From NCBI GenBank assembly GCA_012934845.2, contig WNNJ02001679.1, positions 119,811-183,810 of the forward strand: 64,000 nucleotides of DNA, written 5' to 3'. A model generated the notes under the pieces. The model saw only the letters and a list, made by a program, of their open reading frames with translations. It did not search any database and was not told where the DNA came from. The translations under genes and the position numbers were made by a program. Shown piece by piece: positions 1 through 10,299 of the stretch; position 1 is the stretch's first letter; each line of letters opens with the position of its first letter. Source of the DNA: Pomphorhynchus laevis. Its lineage: Eukaryota > Acanthocephala > Palaeacanthocephala > Echinorhynchida > Pomphorhynchidae.

Positions 1-500
1 TTGCCAATGCAATTTAGATTGTTAAATTATTGAATACGATTAAATACCGTCCTTGTTATAACTGTAAAATATGCCCGCTGGATATTCACCAGTGTAATTT
101 AGCTTCCAATGTGCAATTAATAAGCCGTAAGTAATAAGCCGACAGTAATAAGCCGGAGCTTACAAAATCCTTGCCGATCGGTGAGAATTTAGAATCTGAT
201 CATTCATTATACTTACTCTAATTTGTAATAATTATTTTTCATGTATACCTCTTGATTACTAATTTAAAAATTCTGAATTCTAAAAAAAATTAAGCTAAAT
301 CGTTTATTAAAATTACATTTTGCACGTTTAAGAGATATATTGAATCTGAAGATGATCGTAGCAGCTGATTATATATTGTAAGAATTTTCATTTTTTATGC
401 AAACACTATTTAAAAGTAAAATATTTATGTATATGATTTTCCAAGTTCAAGATTAAGACCAATTTGATTGATTACTTTTAACATGTATTTCTTCGTTTTT
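1..500. other. Non-coding flank upstream of the cyclophilin gene
   Basis: AT-rich sequence without a convincing gene. Around 117-155 a short TAATAAGCC motif recurs three times. The pyrimidine-rich run ending in AG at 501-502 looks like a 3' splice site just before the cyclophilin start, so part of this stretch is probably an intron in a 5' untranslated region. Confidence 0.5.
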
Positions 501-511
501 AGCAAGTACTG

Positions 512-1009
512 ATGGCAATTCCACCCGATTCCTGGAAACCGTCATTTGTATCTATTGACACAACTATGGGTACTTTTACCGTTGAATTGTACTGGCAACA
601 CGCACCTTTAACTTGTAAAAATTTTGCAGAGTTGGCTAGACGTGGATATTTCAACGGATGTTCATTTTTCAGAATTATCCGTGATTTTATTATTCAATCC
701 GGTGATCCAACCGACACAGGTAGATCTAGAATATCAATTTATGGTTCCGTATTTAAAGATGAGTTACACCCTGATTTAAAATTTACTGGAGCAGGAATAT
801 TAGCATCCGCAAATACAGGCCCAAATACAAATTGCGCTCAATTTTTTATAACACTTGCTCCCACTCCATGGCTAGACGGACAGAATACTATTTTTGGACG
901 AGTTTCATCTGGAATGGAAGTTGTAAGAAATATTGGGTTTGTTGAAGTCCGTGAAGATGAAAGGCCTGTAGATCCTGTACACATCAAGTCAGCGGAAGTA
1001 GTATTGTAA
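512..1009 (+). CDS. PPIL1: Peptidyl-prolyl cis-trans isomerase, PPIL1-type cyclophilin
   Basis: The 165-residue protein matches the PPIL1 family over its full length (human PPIL1 has 166 residues), with the shared N-terminus AIPPDSW, the stretch TCKNFAELARRGY and the stretch ELHPDLKFTGAGILA. Known role: PPIL1 is a spliceosome-associated prolyl isomerase in the nucleus that binds SKIP/SNW1. Visible active-site residues by cyclophilin A equivalence are Arg54, Phe59, Gln62, Ala100, Asn101, Gln110, Phe112, Trp120 and Leu121. The position of cyclophilin A His126 is Asn125 here, and the glycine-rich GTGRGG turn reads DTGRSR, so catalysis may be altered. The ORF has no introns. The ATG at 512 is preceded by a likely splice acceptor at 501-502, so a 5' non-coding exon probably lies outside the window. 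It is the only clear host gene in the first 10 kb. Confidence 0.95.
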   Translation: MAIPPDSWKPSFVSIDTTMGTFTVELYWQHAPLTCKNFAELARRGYFNGCSFFRIIRDFIIQSGDPTDTGRSRISIYGSVFKDELHPDLKFTGAGILASANTGPNTNCAQFFITLAPTPWLDGQNTIFGRVSSGMEVVRNIGFVEVREDERPVDPVHIKSAEVVL

Positions 1010-1369
1010 AAGCAGATGCAATATTTTTAACGAATAATTTCACCTAGTGTAAACTTTACTATTTTCTTTGTTTGAAAAATATCATAATTAATATATCAAC
1101 ACAATCAATAACACAATTAAAAGGTTGTAAACAGGGTGGATATGATTTATGCATACGAAATTTTCAATTGGTTAATCCTAAACCATTTGTTTATTGGATC
1201 CTGTTTGCATTTATAGCATGATACCTCGTATTCAGTGGTAGTCAATTTGCAAGATTTCCTATGCTCATTAGTTGACTTTGGTCAATTTCAGAAACACATT
1301 GACGTGAAAATGTTGCTAATACATATACTCATTTCATTGTCGCTTACAACACGTAGTGGAGTCTGTAAA
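1010..1369. other. Downstream flank of PPIL1, no gene seen
   Basis: AT-rich 3' flank. No clear AATAAA is seen near the PPIL1 stop codon; the nearest variants are AATAAT at about 1034 and AATAAC at about 1110. Nothing coding is recognised before the LINE remnant begins. Confidence 0.4.
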
Positions 1370-1885
1370 TTTTATGAAATCCAGCGTTGGGTAATGATTC
1401 ACAATCCGCATATATTCCCCATCTCTGAGACGTGGCTACATCTAGACATAATGATTACTTAACTGATTTTCCTGGTTACTACTGCCTTAGGGTAAATTGT
1501 GATGGTGGTCAACGCGGTGGAGGTATATTGATGTATGTTCGTGGCCATATTACTCCTAAAATGGTTATCAAACTTGCTGATGTTGGTGGATCATATGAGT
1601 GCTTCTTTGTAGAAATGTATGCTGGTGGTTATCGCTTAGTTGTATGCAAACTGTATCATTCTCCAAATTCATTCTAAGTACTAGAATCCGTATACTGATA
1701 TGTCAGTTGTTTAAGCATGACCGTTTTCTTTTAATGGATGATTTTAACTTACTAACTGTGAAATGGGGTGATGATAGTTATCTATTAACTCCAAAACTGC
1801 ATAATCTTTTTAATCAAAAACCACCATTCAATAAAGATGATGTTGTACACGCTTCGGTTTTACATATACTAAAATTGGAATGATA
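1370..1885 (+). mobile_element. LINE remnant, APE-type endonuclease domain
   Basis: Three overlapping frames together read as a decayed apurinic-like endonuclease of a non-LTR retrotransposon. Recognisable motifs in order are SETWL (about 1422), RGGGILMYVRG (about 1525-1557) and LMDDFNL near 1733, which corresponds to the GDFN box. No reverse transcriptase follows. The frame changes at least twice, so this is an old fragment. Its sequence does not clearly belong to the other LINE families in this window. The call rests on motif order, not on a database match. Confidence 0.75.
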
Positions 1886-2003
1886 CAGAGAAGATTAGTA
1901 TGGTTCCTGCGCAAGGATGACACGCATAATCGTGAAGAGTTCCATATTAAAAAAACGAAAAACAAAAAGCAAAAATAAAACAAAAAAATATATATCTTCT
2001 TTA

Positions 2004-2096
2004 GAATGTAATAAGGTATATATAGGCCAAACTGGAAATAATATATTGACACGAATAAGACAGCACAAGTATAATTTATCTAGAGGTATCACTTAG
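2004..2096 (+). mobile_element. Penelope-like element fragment, GIY-YIG endonuclease piece
   Basis: A 30-codon open stretch contains ECNKVYIGQTGNN followed by TRIRQHKYNLSRG, the YIG box, the conserved Arg and the QH of the GIY-YIG nuclease domain typical of Penelope-like elements. It belongs to a different lineage from the Penelope-like element at 15-18.6 kb, whose box reads QYIGET. Only this domain remnant survives. It lies between a LINE remnant and a LINE 3' end. Confidence 0.7.
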
Positions 2097-2099
2097 CAC

Positions 2100-2335
2100 G
2101 ACTGGACTCAGGGGGTGGGATTCCCTGAATAGTTCAGTCGTAAGGCGGCGCATTGGTGCGGCCGCGGGTTTAGATCACTCAGAACCTGAGGCCGTAATAG
2201 TTGATGAAGAAGAAATAAGATGGAAGTAATTCGTCAACAGAATAGTTTTTCATGTTTTCCTGATTCTAATTGCATTCTTGCTTATTTACGATAATTAGAT
2301 AGTTATCGGCTGTTTTGTTAATAAAATCATATTAT
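2100..2335 (+). mobile_element. Family E LINE, isolated 3' end
   Basis: This segment aligns with the 3' untranslated regions of the two family E LINEs at 27.8-28.1 kb and 31.7-32.0 kb (opposite strand) and with a fragment at 10060-10262. Shared blocks include GTTCAGTCG-AAGGCGGCG and ACCTGAGGCC. It ends in the same kind of AATAAA-rich tail rather than a long poly(A). It is a 5'-truncated insertion with no coding sequence. Confidence 0.75.
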
Positions 2336-2656
2336 TACTTACAGTGATCTAATTGATCACAGTTTTAAATACAATCATTCTATACATTTCTAGTCCGTTA
2401 AGACTTTATGTTACGAAAATAATGAAAAAGAACGTAAAATTTAAGAAGCATATTTTATGAAAATGTTTCAAAATCGTTTGATGGACAATAATAAAGACGA
2501 TATCGATCTTTTAATAAAAACTTAACATACTGATGTTTTGTTGTTATTTTGTTTATTATTTCAATTCTTTTATAGTTACATTTATTCTCCCTTTATATCA
2601 TGGGTTCGAGATGCTTGGCCATCGTTTATTTGATGCTCTCTTCAAAAAAGATATAT
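2336..2656. other. AT-rich gap, no gene seen
   Basis: AT-rich sequence between two LINE remnants. No ORF, RNA gene or repeat recognised. Confidence 0.4.
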
Positions 2657-3808
2657 TTTAACGTGGCAAATACGTGCCAGCGCACGCTTACATGACCACA
2701 ACAAAACAAAAATGTAAATCATGTGTCGAGAAGGTGTGAACAGAGGAGGTGTTTGAATGTGATAAAGGAGGGGGCGCGGCGGACGTCGAGAGTGAGTTGA
2801 TTCCAGGCGAGTGGGGGGGGCGGCGACGGGGAAGGATCAAATACCGTAGTTGTTGGAGTAATTGGGAACATGGAGTAAGTGGGTATGACGGGAATGCAGC
2901 GATAGCTAAGTGGAGCGAGTGTCGTCTAAGACAGTAAGGTTGATGAACGATGAGTAGCCGACAGCGATGAGACGAAAAGTTACGATAAGAAGGCGGAGTT
3001 TGATGCGGATATGGATGGTGAGCCAGGAGAGTTGGGCAAGATATGTGGATATGTGGTCGAAGCGACGGAGACGAAAGAGTACTCGAACGGCGGAGTTGAT
3101 TATTCGTTGTAGGGGTAGGATGATGGATTTTGGATAATTGGCGAAAAGGCTGATGCAGTAATCGATTTTAGGGAAAAGAAGCGATGAAAGAAGAGACAAA
3201 CAAGAACGGAAGTCGATAAAGGGGCGGATACGGCGGATGTCACGGAGAATTAAGTTAGATGAGCGGACCTTGTCACGGACGAAGGGTTTAAGGTGAAAGG
3301 TGATTATCGAAATGGAAGCCTAAGAAAGTGAGATTGTGGACTATGGGGATGATCGATAAGGCAAAATATACAGTGGGAGGAGATATGTTTGGTTTACGGG
3401 GGAGGATCCACATTATTTTGGACTTTTCGGGGTTTAGAAGGAGATGAAGATTAGAGAGCCGTTTGTAGATAGAAGAAATACAGTTGGAGGCGGAAATGCC
3501 GATATCGTGTATGAGATGTGCGGGTGCATGAGCATAGATGAGGATGTCATCGGCGTATTGCATTACTTTAAAGGAGTAAGGTTTGATAAACGGAGAGAGA
3601 TCGCCGAGCAGAAGAGAGAAAAGCAGAGGACCTAGGACTGAACCTTGTGGGACCCCTCAAAAAATAGGGATGGAAGGTAGGATGATGAATTAAAACGGAC
3701 GCGATAAAAAACGGTCGGATAAATATGAGGCAAACCATGCTACGGAGGAGAAAGAAAAGCCGTAATCATAACGAAGGCGAGAAAGGAGGACGGAGTGGTC
3801 GACAAGAT
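2657..3808 (-). mobile_element. Family A LINE, 5'-truncated copy (RT palm to 3' end)
   Basis: On the minus strand this copy matches the near-complete family A LINE at 60-63.6 kb from its base 62488 to the 3' terminus. It retains the reverse transcriptase catalytic box QYADDILIYAHA (in the stretch 3563-3288) and the downstream thumb region with FPKIDYCISLFA (3199-2906). The 3' terminus carries the family hairpin GCGTGC-GCTG-GCACG(T). Several frame changes are present, so it is inactive. The junction at about 3808 is the truncation point. Confidence 0.9.
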
Positions 3809-3875
3809 CTCTCCATAAGAGATTTTGGTTAATTTACTATTATATTTAGTACTATTAGCATTATAGACTAATAGT

Positions 3876-4235
3876 AAATGGGTGGTCTCGGAATCATTAA
3901 TCCTTGTCGAATAGTGACTTCAAACTATCACAATTCGCTTTTCATTTGCCGGGGTTTCTTAAAGAGCGTGTTCGTATCGGACACGTCAGACAATCAAGAT
4001 GGCAACAGAGCTAAAGTATCATCATCTAACAATGAACGACACCTATAAGACAGATCTACATTATACAGTGATTTAAACGACGGCTTACGAAATTCACTTG
4101 ACCATGCTTCTGTATGCGGATCATACTCTTTGCTCACGGATTTTCTATCCTCTTATAGTGGGATAATCCTAAACAATACAGTCTTCAAAGACTCAATCGC
4201 TGCACGCTATGGTCAGCTCGTCAAATCCCTTGATA
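3876..4235 (+). mobile_element. Family D element, fragment of the post-RT region
   Basis: The text GGLGIINPCRIVTS at the start is the post-RT motif seen in other family D copies (GGLGIFNP at about 5220, GGLGFWDP in the copy at 26.2-36.6 kb). Near 4130-4220 the stretch LLTDFLSSYSG and then AARYGQL match the region just before the zinc finger. At about 4236 the sequence jumps back to the middle of the RT of the next copy, so two family D fragments are joined here. Confidence 0.65.
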
Positions 4236-6476
4236 AGTGTCTTTGATATGTGTCCCTTGATAAGTGTCCCGAGGTTCGTCCGATAGGAATTGGCGAAGTG
4301 TATAGACGGATAATGTCCAAATCAATCTTAACAATCATTTCGCCCTTTATGAAATCTGTGGTGGGTAACTTACAGCTTTGTGCAGGGCAAAAAAGAAGGT
4401 ACCAAATTCATTATTCGGGACACGCAAGACTGTTAAGAATGTACCATCACATTGTCTATTCCTGATAGACGCTCACAATGCATTCAAATGAATAAACAGG
4501 AAATTAGCGCTCGCTAATATGACGAAAATCTGTCCGTGCCTGTCACATTTCCTGGATAACACCTACTGTCGCGAACTTATGCTCACGATTGAGAATTATA
4601 TTATTTTATCGCGCGAAACTCTAACCAAAGGTGACCCCTTTAGCAATGGTAGCCTTTGCAGCCGCCACCATACCTATGATCAGGCAATTAAGTCAATTAC
4701 ACCCTACCATTAAGCAGCGATGGTATGCAGATGACGTTTCCTACTTCGGGTCCCCAGCAGACGTGTCATCTTATTTTGAATCAGTATTGTATATTAGACC
4801 ACGATACGGCTTTAATGTAAATGTTGCCAAACGTTATGTTTTAACTGACCCCTCAAATACTAACACATGTGCTAAATTTTTAAACCAGGGTGTTCCCGTT
4901 GTAACGAATGGTGTTAAGCTTCTCGGTTGCCCGATTGGTTTTGGGTCATATGAAAGATAATGTGTTGGTTCCATGGTTACGCATTTGGTGGTCCTGGTTG
5001 AGAGATTAAGTGAGGTAGCCAATAGCTTTCAACAACTTGCATACTCAGCCTTAGTATTTGCCGTGCAACATGAATGGACGCACGTACAACGTGCCTGTTG
5101 TTGTGATCCTGAATGGTTCATACCTCTCGAAATAGCGATCAGAGAGCTGTTCCTAGTCAGAATAACTAGATCTGTTATATCAAACATGTGGCAAGATGTA
5201 TTAAGCTAACCCATCGCGTTTGGTGGCTTAGGAATATTCAATCCGTGCGAATCCGTTGATATCGAATGGAATTGTTCGTCCAAGCTTTGTGCCACTGTCG
5301 AAATTGGATCCTGCGTCGGAACTGGAACGGAAGCAACTGGCAGCTATGGTTGAGGTTCGGCACCTAAAAAACATATGGTTAAGAGGCAATGCGCAAAGTA
5401 CAGGCAACTTGTAACGACCTAATCAGCAACATCTTGAGGTATGCTTCACAAAAGGGGGCGTCTACCTAGTTTTCAGCGAGAGTGTGCGACAATCGCAAGT
5501 TCAGATTAAGCAACCGTGAATTTCGTGATGGACTGGCTGTCAGGTACGGCTGGGATATCATTGATGCGCCAGCCAAATGGGTCTATGGAGATAACAACTC
5601 CGTTGCACACGCATTGTCTTGTAAGCGATGTACAAAAGCGATTATTAGGCATAATGTGGTAAGGGACACATTCGCAAACGTAGTTTCAGAAGTGTGTTCA
5701 ACGTCACAAATTGAACCGACATTAGCGCTACTGGAATCTGCTGATGTATTCACCCACTCAACGACTACGACTGACCGTAACGCCCGATTGGATGTGTTAT
5801 GCACAGGTATGTATAGTGTACCAACTGAGCGGTTCTTCTTAGACATAGCTATATTTAATTTCCATGCTCGTTCGTACACCATGATGGCCCCTACTGCCGC
5901 CTTCGAGTTTAATGAACATCGCAAATGTGCGAAGTACGCGGAGCGGATTGGTGCTATAGAACGCGCGACATTTATACCTTTAATTGTGTCGACTCATTGT
6001 GGCATGGAGGTGGATATTGAACGGCTAGTGAAGAGGGTTGCAAAAGTCCTTTCTGAGCGTCACCAGAGCAATTATGCTGTTAACCTTGCCAGGATCCGGA
6101 GAATCATAGGTTTTGCGTTGGTGCGTGCCAATTCCTGGTGTTTCGGGAATCGGAGGGATCCAATCGGAAATCACCAAAGCCGCACCCTCACGAGGGACGA
6201 CTACGCGCTTTGCGATTAAGGAATGGATCGCCCGTAAGGGTATCCTGGTCTGTTATGGTCGCTCTGTGTATGCTTTGTCAGTCGATTAAGATATGTTTTT
6301 GCAAACCTATACAGAAGTATCGAATTAGAACGACAATCATCAGTGACAACCAGCGACGACTGACATACACAAACACTTACAAACACATTACGAAGCTGCC
6401 TGAGAGCGCATGTACGAAACCGACTGAGAGCGCTGAAATCGTCTGAGGAAAAACTATTAGTATTATTACTATTATT
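4236..6476 (+). mobile_element. Family D non-LTR element D1: RT plus restriction-like endonuclease
   Basis: Decayed element starting inside the RT. Motifs in order: DKCPEVRPIGIGEV (about 4260), LTKGDPF (about 4625), RWYADDVSYF (about 4720), YGFNVNVAKRY (about 4806), GGLGIFNPC (about 5220), then a 245-codon open frame at 5482-6219. That frame holds a zinc-finger-like HALSCKRC, the IIRHNVVRD box, RLDVLCTGM, FFLDIAIFNFHARSY and a conserved C-terminal helix-rich region. The His/Asn box after a Cys/His finger, followed by spaced acidic residues, matches the layout of restriction-like (PD-(D/E)XK) endonucleases of R2-type elements. The first cysteine of the finger reads Tyr in this copy. The element ends in a short run of TATTATTACTATT. 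Lineage naming is uncertain. Confidence 0.8.
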
Positions 6477-6477
6477 T

Positions 6478-6517
6478 GCCCGATTGGTTTTGTATCATAT
6501 GAAAGAGAATCTGTCTA
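6478..6517 (+). mobile_element. Short family D scrap
   Basis: The 40 bases repeat the segment at about 4928 of D1 (CCGATTGGTTTTG then TCATATGAAAGA), which encodes the PIGF-SYER motif after the RT. It starts directly after the 3' end of D1. Confidence 0.6.
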
Positions 6518-6527
6518 ACAAATTCTT

Positions 6528-6598
6528 GATTACTAACTACTTACAATTACTAACTACTTACAATTACTAACTACTTACAATTACTAACTACTTACAAT
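6528..6598 (+). repeat. 17-bp tandem repeat, four copies
   Basis: The unit TTACTAACTACTTACAA is repeated four times almost perfectly. It sits between a family D scrap and a second short repeat cluster. Confidence 0.9.
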
Positions 6599-6659
6599 AA
6601 AATACACAAGGCAAAGCTATAAGTATAGATCAACTGATTACAAAATAATTAACATAAAA

Positions 6660-6745
6660 AACCGCAATTATTACGAAGCCGCATTCACGAAGCCGCGTGA
6701 GAGCGCATTTACGAAGCCGCCAGAGAGCGCATTTACGAAACCATA
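6660..6745 (+). repeat. Short interspersed repeat of ACGAAGCCGC / GAGAGCGCATTTACGAA
   Basis: About three imperfect units of roughly 29 bp. Related units occur at 6392-6440 next to the end of D1 (ACGAAGCTGC, GAGAGCGCATG), so the same repeat flanks both family D copies and may belong to their termini. Confidence 0.6.
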
Positions 6746-6819
6746 ATAAAGAACAATGACACGCGGGAAGCCGTCGAACACAACAAGGTGTTGCAACTGA
6801 AATGGTTCCGCAGCTGCAT

Positions 6820-9800
6820 GTAAACGATGCAATTGTGCAAAAGATTCCAAACATTGTGTCAACTGTCAGGCTTCGAATTGCCGCAATCAAACAACTTCTT
6901 GTGATAATAACGAAGCCGAAATTATCCCAACAACTGTTACTGCAAGCTATCCAACAATTGATTCTGCGAGCAATTCAACAATTAATACAGCCAGAAACCA
7001 TGTATCCACGCAAAACTCAAATTTGTCAAAACTCGATGAATTTCAGTAAGAATAAATGCCATTTACTACGAAGTAATACACTGGAGACCGAATTTATTCA
7101 ACTTACCTAAATTCAACCTCACAAGGACATTTATCGAATTAATGACGTCTCAGCTTGTTATTTTCAACAACATGGCTAAGGCAAACATCTCATTTAAAAT
7201 AATGACGATTTTGCCACAATTGATTCTCTAGAGAATTTCATCCCGCAAGGTCAGTGTCCTGAGAAAAACCCTTGAACGAAGGATAATGATGTGGAAAGAT
7301 GGCGATATAAAGGCACTTCTTATCAAAGCACGTTTTCTTCAACAAAATGACAGCCCCTGTCAATGTCGGACTAACAGGAACAGATAAAATTTTGCAAAAT
7401 ATCATTCTCCCCACAGCAGTGGCGGGGAGAATTTAAGGATATTGCAGTTATCCGATAAATGTGGGGATATAACGGTATTTGAGAAGCTAAAAAGTCTGCA
7501 TCCAAACCATCCCCATTAGACGTTAAATGTCTTCTTCATTCAGATATTGATGAATGTCCTCAGTTTAGCGATGTAATTTTTCGGGTCTTAATGCATATGA
7601 TGTTCAAAGAGCCTCTAAAAGAACCAATGGATGCACAGGTCCTTCCGGACTGGATGCAAATAATTGGAGGTCAATGCTGACTTAATACGAGCCTAAATCC
7701 AGAAATCTTGCAGATCAGGTAGCGGAATTTGCAATTCGCATTGCTACTGACATAATAGATGATGTCCAACTCGAAGCATACAAGGTATGCAGATTAATAC
7801 CCCTAGATAAGTGTCCGGGAGTTCGACCTATAGGAATTGGGCAAGTCCTTCGTCGCATCGTCGGTAGAATAATTTAAAGCCGTATTCACAAGCAAGTAAT
7901 AACAGTTTCAGGCAAAACACAGCTATGTGCAGGTCAACGCTGCGGCACTGAGTTCGGAATACACTCTATAAGAAATAAATATGAGAGGTATGATGAACAC
8001 TAAATTTTAATGCTGGACGCTGAAAACGCATTTAATAGCATCAACAGATCAATTGCACTCGAGAATATGATCAAAGTATGCCCAAGTCTGTCGATAATCC
8101 TTGCAAATTGTTATTCCTCTCCTTCTACATTATCTGTACACAAAGATATAATTCTCTCTGAGGAAGGGTTCACCCAAGGTGATCCCCTTGCAATGTGTGC
8201 ATACGCAGCTGCTTCACTGCCGCTAATTCAAGACCTCAGAACTAGATTTCCTGATATTGTTCATTGGTGGTACGCAGACGACGGAGTATGCGTAGGGCGC
8301 TATGAAGATTTGGTATCGCTGTGGGACTATATATACGATATAAGTCCAAGATACGGATTCCATTTAAATCCATTAAAATGTACCATCTTAATACATCAGG
8401 GATCTTCATTCAGGGAAGGCGAATGTTTCAAACAAAGAGGAGTACAAGTGTCAACTCGCGGTGTTTAGCTACTAGGCAGTTTTATAGGAGAATCAGGCTA
8501 CATAGGGGAAACGTTGAGAAAATGACTGAAAAGTGGGTTGCTCAAATCGAAACACTGAGAGAATTGGCCTTGATAGACAGTCAAGTCGCTTTTACAATGC
8601 TTACTAAAGGCCTACAATTCCGATGAACGTACCTGAAACGCACATGTTTCAGGTACGTTCTACAGTGGGATTCTACAGTGAGAATCAATTCTGCAACTAC
8701 CAATTGGACTAGGTGTTCTTGACATAATGAAACCTAGTGTAAATACTATAACAAAATATGAAAACTCCAAACGTATGTGTGCCCCCTTCTTAAATATCGA
8801 AGCAGCTCTATGGGATAATGAACAGCAACACATCCTGCAAAATTAAACAAAAGAAAAAGGTAGCACAAAAAGTGGAAGCACATACGGCTATAAGCAGCTT
8901 AAATTTGACACAGCAGAATTTACTCGAACACATCGCCGATGCTCACGGATCTTCACTGTGGTTAAGCAGTTTTCCTTCCATATACTATAAACGCACCTCA
9001 TCAATACAGCAATTCCAAGACGAACTCGCAACACGCTTCGGATGGAGTCTAAAGGATATTCCCGACAAATGAACTTGTGGAGAAAAACTCAATATCTCTC
9101 ACGCCAATCGTGTAAAATAGGAGGAATCCCCATCATTCGACATAATATTATACGCGACGTAATTGGTTCAGCTCTAAAGGATGTATGCTATACCGTATTA
9201 ACCGAACCATGTCTTACACCAGTTCCTGAAGGGATGATTTTTTAGAATGATTCTACCACAAAGGATAGATCTGTTAGGCTCGATTTAGTATGCAACGGTC
9301 TTTTTGGCGATTCGACGGAGCGGTCCTCATGGACGTCTGTGTTTTCAATCCACTTGCTCAGTCTTACGCTTTGAATATGCAAAGTTTACATACCTATCAT
9401 GAAAACAGGAAACGGAACATATACTTAGAGAGAGTTACAAAACTCGAATGCGCCGGATTAATTCCTCTCACTTTCTCTACTGTAGGAAGCATAAGCCCAT
9501 CTGCCAAAAATACGTTGACGATCATCGCAAGCAAGCCCGAAAGCATGGATCGACATACAGCGAGTGTGTAACTTCACTGCGAGCGGACGTTTCTTTCGCC
9601 CTCGCAAGATGCTCGTCCCTAGCGTTACGTCGGTCTTCGGTTAGACAAATTCATTAACAATTAACTACAATCTTAATATTGTAACCTTTAACTAACTTGA
9701 CCTATCATAATATATTGTATACGTTTTGTGTTGAAGCCCATTTGCGGGAACTCCAAATGTAAATCTATTTAATAAATATGTGCTCATTATTATTACTATT
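6820..9800 (+). mobile_element. Family D non-LTR element D2, nearly full length
   Basis: The most complete family D copy. Layout: a Cys-rich block at about 6826-6925 (KRCNCAKDSKHCVNCQ, then C-X6-C); an N-terminal conserved block with RKTLERRIMMWKDG (about 7265-7305); TGPSGLDANNWR (about 7635-7670); IPLDKCPGVRPIGIGQVLRR (about 7800); QLCAGQ; LDAENAFNSINRS (8013-8051); [12 protein letters not shown] (8160-8195); WWYADDGVCVG (8266-8298); YGFHLNPLK; the zinc finger region (about 9067-9125); IIRHNIIRD (about 9135); and the endonuclease core to about 9655. The 3' untranslated end has GCCCATTTGCGGGAAC, nearly the same as the end of the copy at 26.2 kb, then an ATT-rich tail. Stops and frame changes are scattered. 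The 5' boundary is not determined. Confidence 0.82.
8625..8660. repeat. Perfect 15-bp inverted repeat inside D2
   Basis: GAACGTACCTGAAAC (8625-8639) and its exact reverse complement (8646-8660) flank the 6-base loop GCACAT. It lies right after the truncated frame ending LQFR and interrupts the normal family D coding order. Confidence 0.9.
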
Positions 9801-10059
9801 TACTTTGAAACTACTGGTGACTATTTACTTTATTTTAGATTATTTATTTCTTTTCTTTCCTTTTTTTTATTAATTTACCGTTTGTTTTAGATTCTTCTTT
9901 TTTAGTTCTTTTTGTTCATTCCCGCTTTTGAATTTTTTCACCTGGCGCGGTGGTTTATTCCAACAAAGCCATCGAAGCGGCGGTATTACGCCACTGTCAA
10001 TGTTCACGGGAAGCAGCGCAGTTGCAACGGTGAGGAACACCATTGTTACTTTTTAGAAG
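9801..10059. other. T-rich spacer, no gene seen
   Basis: T-rich DNA to about 9945, then a more GC-balanced stretch that may be the upstream part of the family E 3' region beginning near 10060. Nothing coding is recognised. Confidence 0.4.
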
Positions 10060-10262
10060 TATTGTCTGTCGGAAGGCGGCGTGTTGAATCGGTTGGGGGC
10101 TTAGATTCCCCTGGACCTGAGGCCATAGAAGAATGGACAGAAGACTATCAAATCTGAACATCCTTAACTGTTTTGAATCTAATCTGACTATTTCTTTGTC
10201 TTGACGATTTTCTTATTTATTTATCGGTTGTACTATTTATTTAACAAAGTCTTTATTTACAG
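10060..10262 (+). mobile_element. Family E LINE, isolated 3' end
   Basis: Matches the 3' untranslated regions of the family E LINEs: TCGGAAGGCGGCGTGTTG, CGGTTGGGGGC, CCTGAGGCCAT, and the terminal CAAAGTCTTTATTTA. It is directly followed by a family E 5' fragment in the same orientation. Confidence 0.8.
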
Positions 10263-10299
10263 AAGTATCGTCAAATTAATAGTGTGATCACGGAAATGG

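Noticed and set aside
2749-3635. Plus-strand open frames over the LINE fragment
   Set aside because: They are antisense shadows of the family A reverse transcriptase on the minus strand.
9042-9245. 67-codon frame in D2 as a separate small gene
   Set aside because: It contains the family D box IIRHNIIRD and is part of the broken D2 element.
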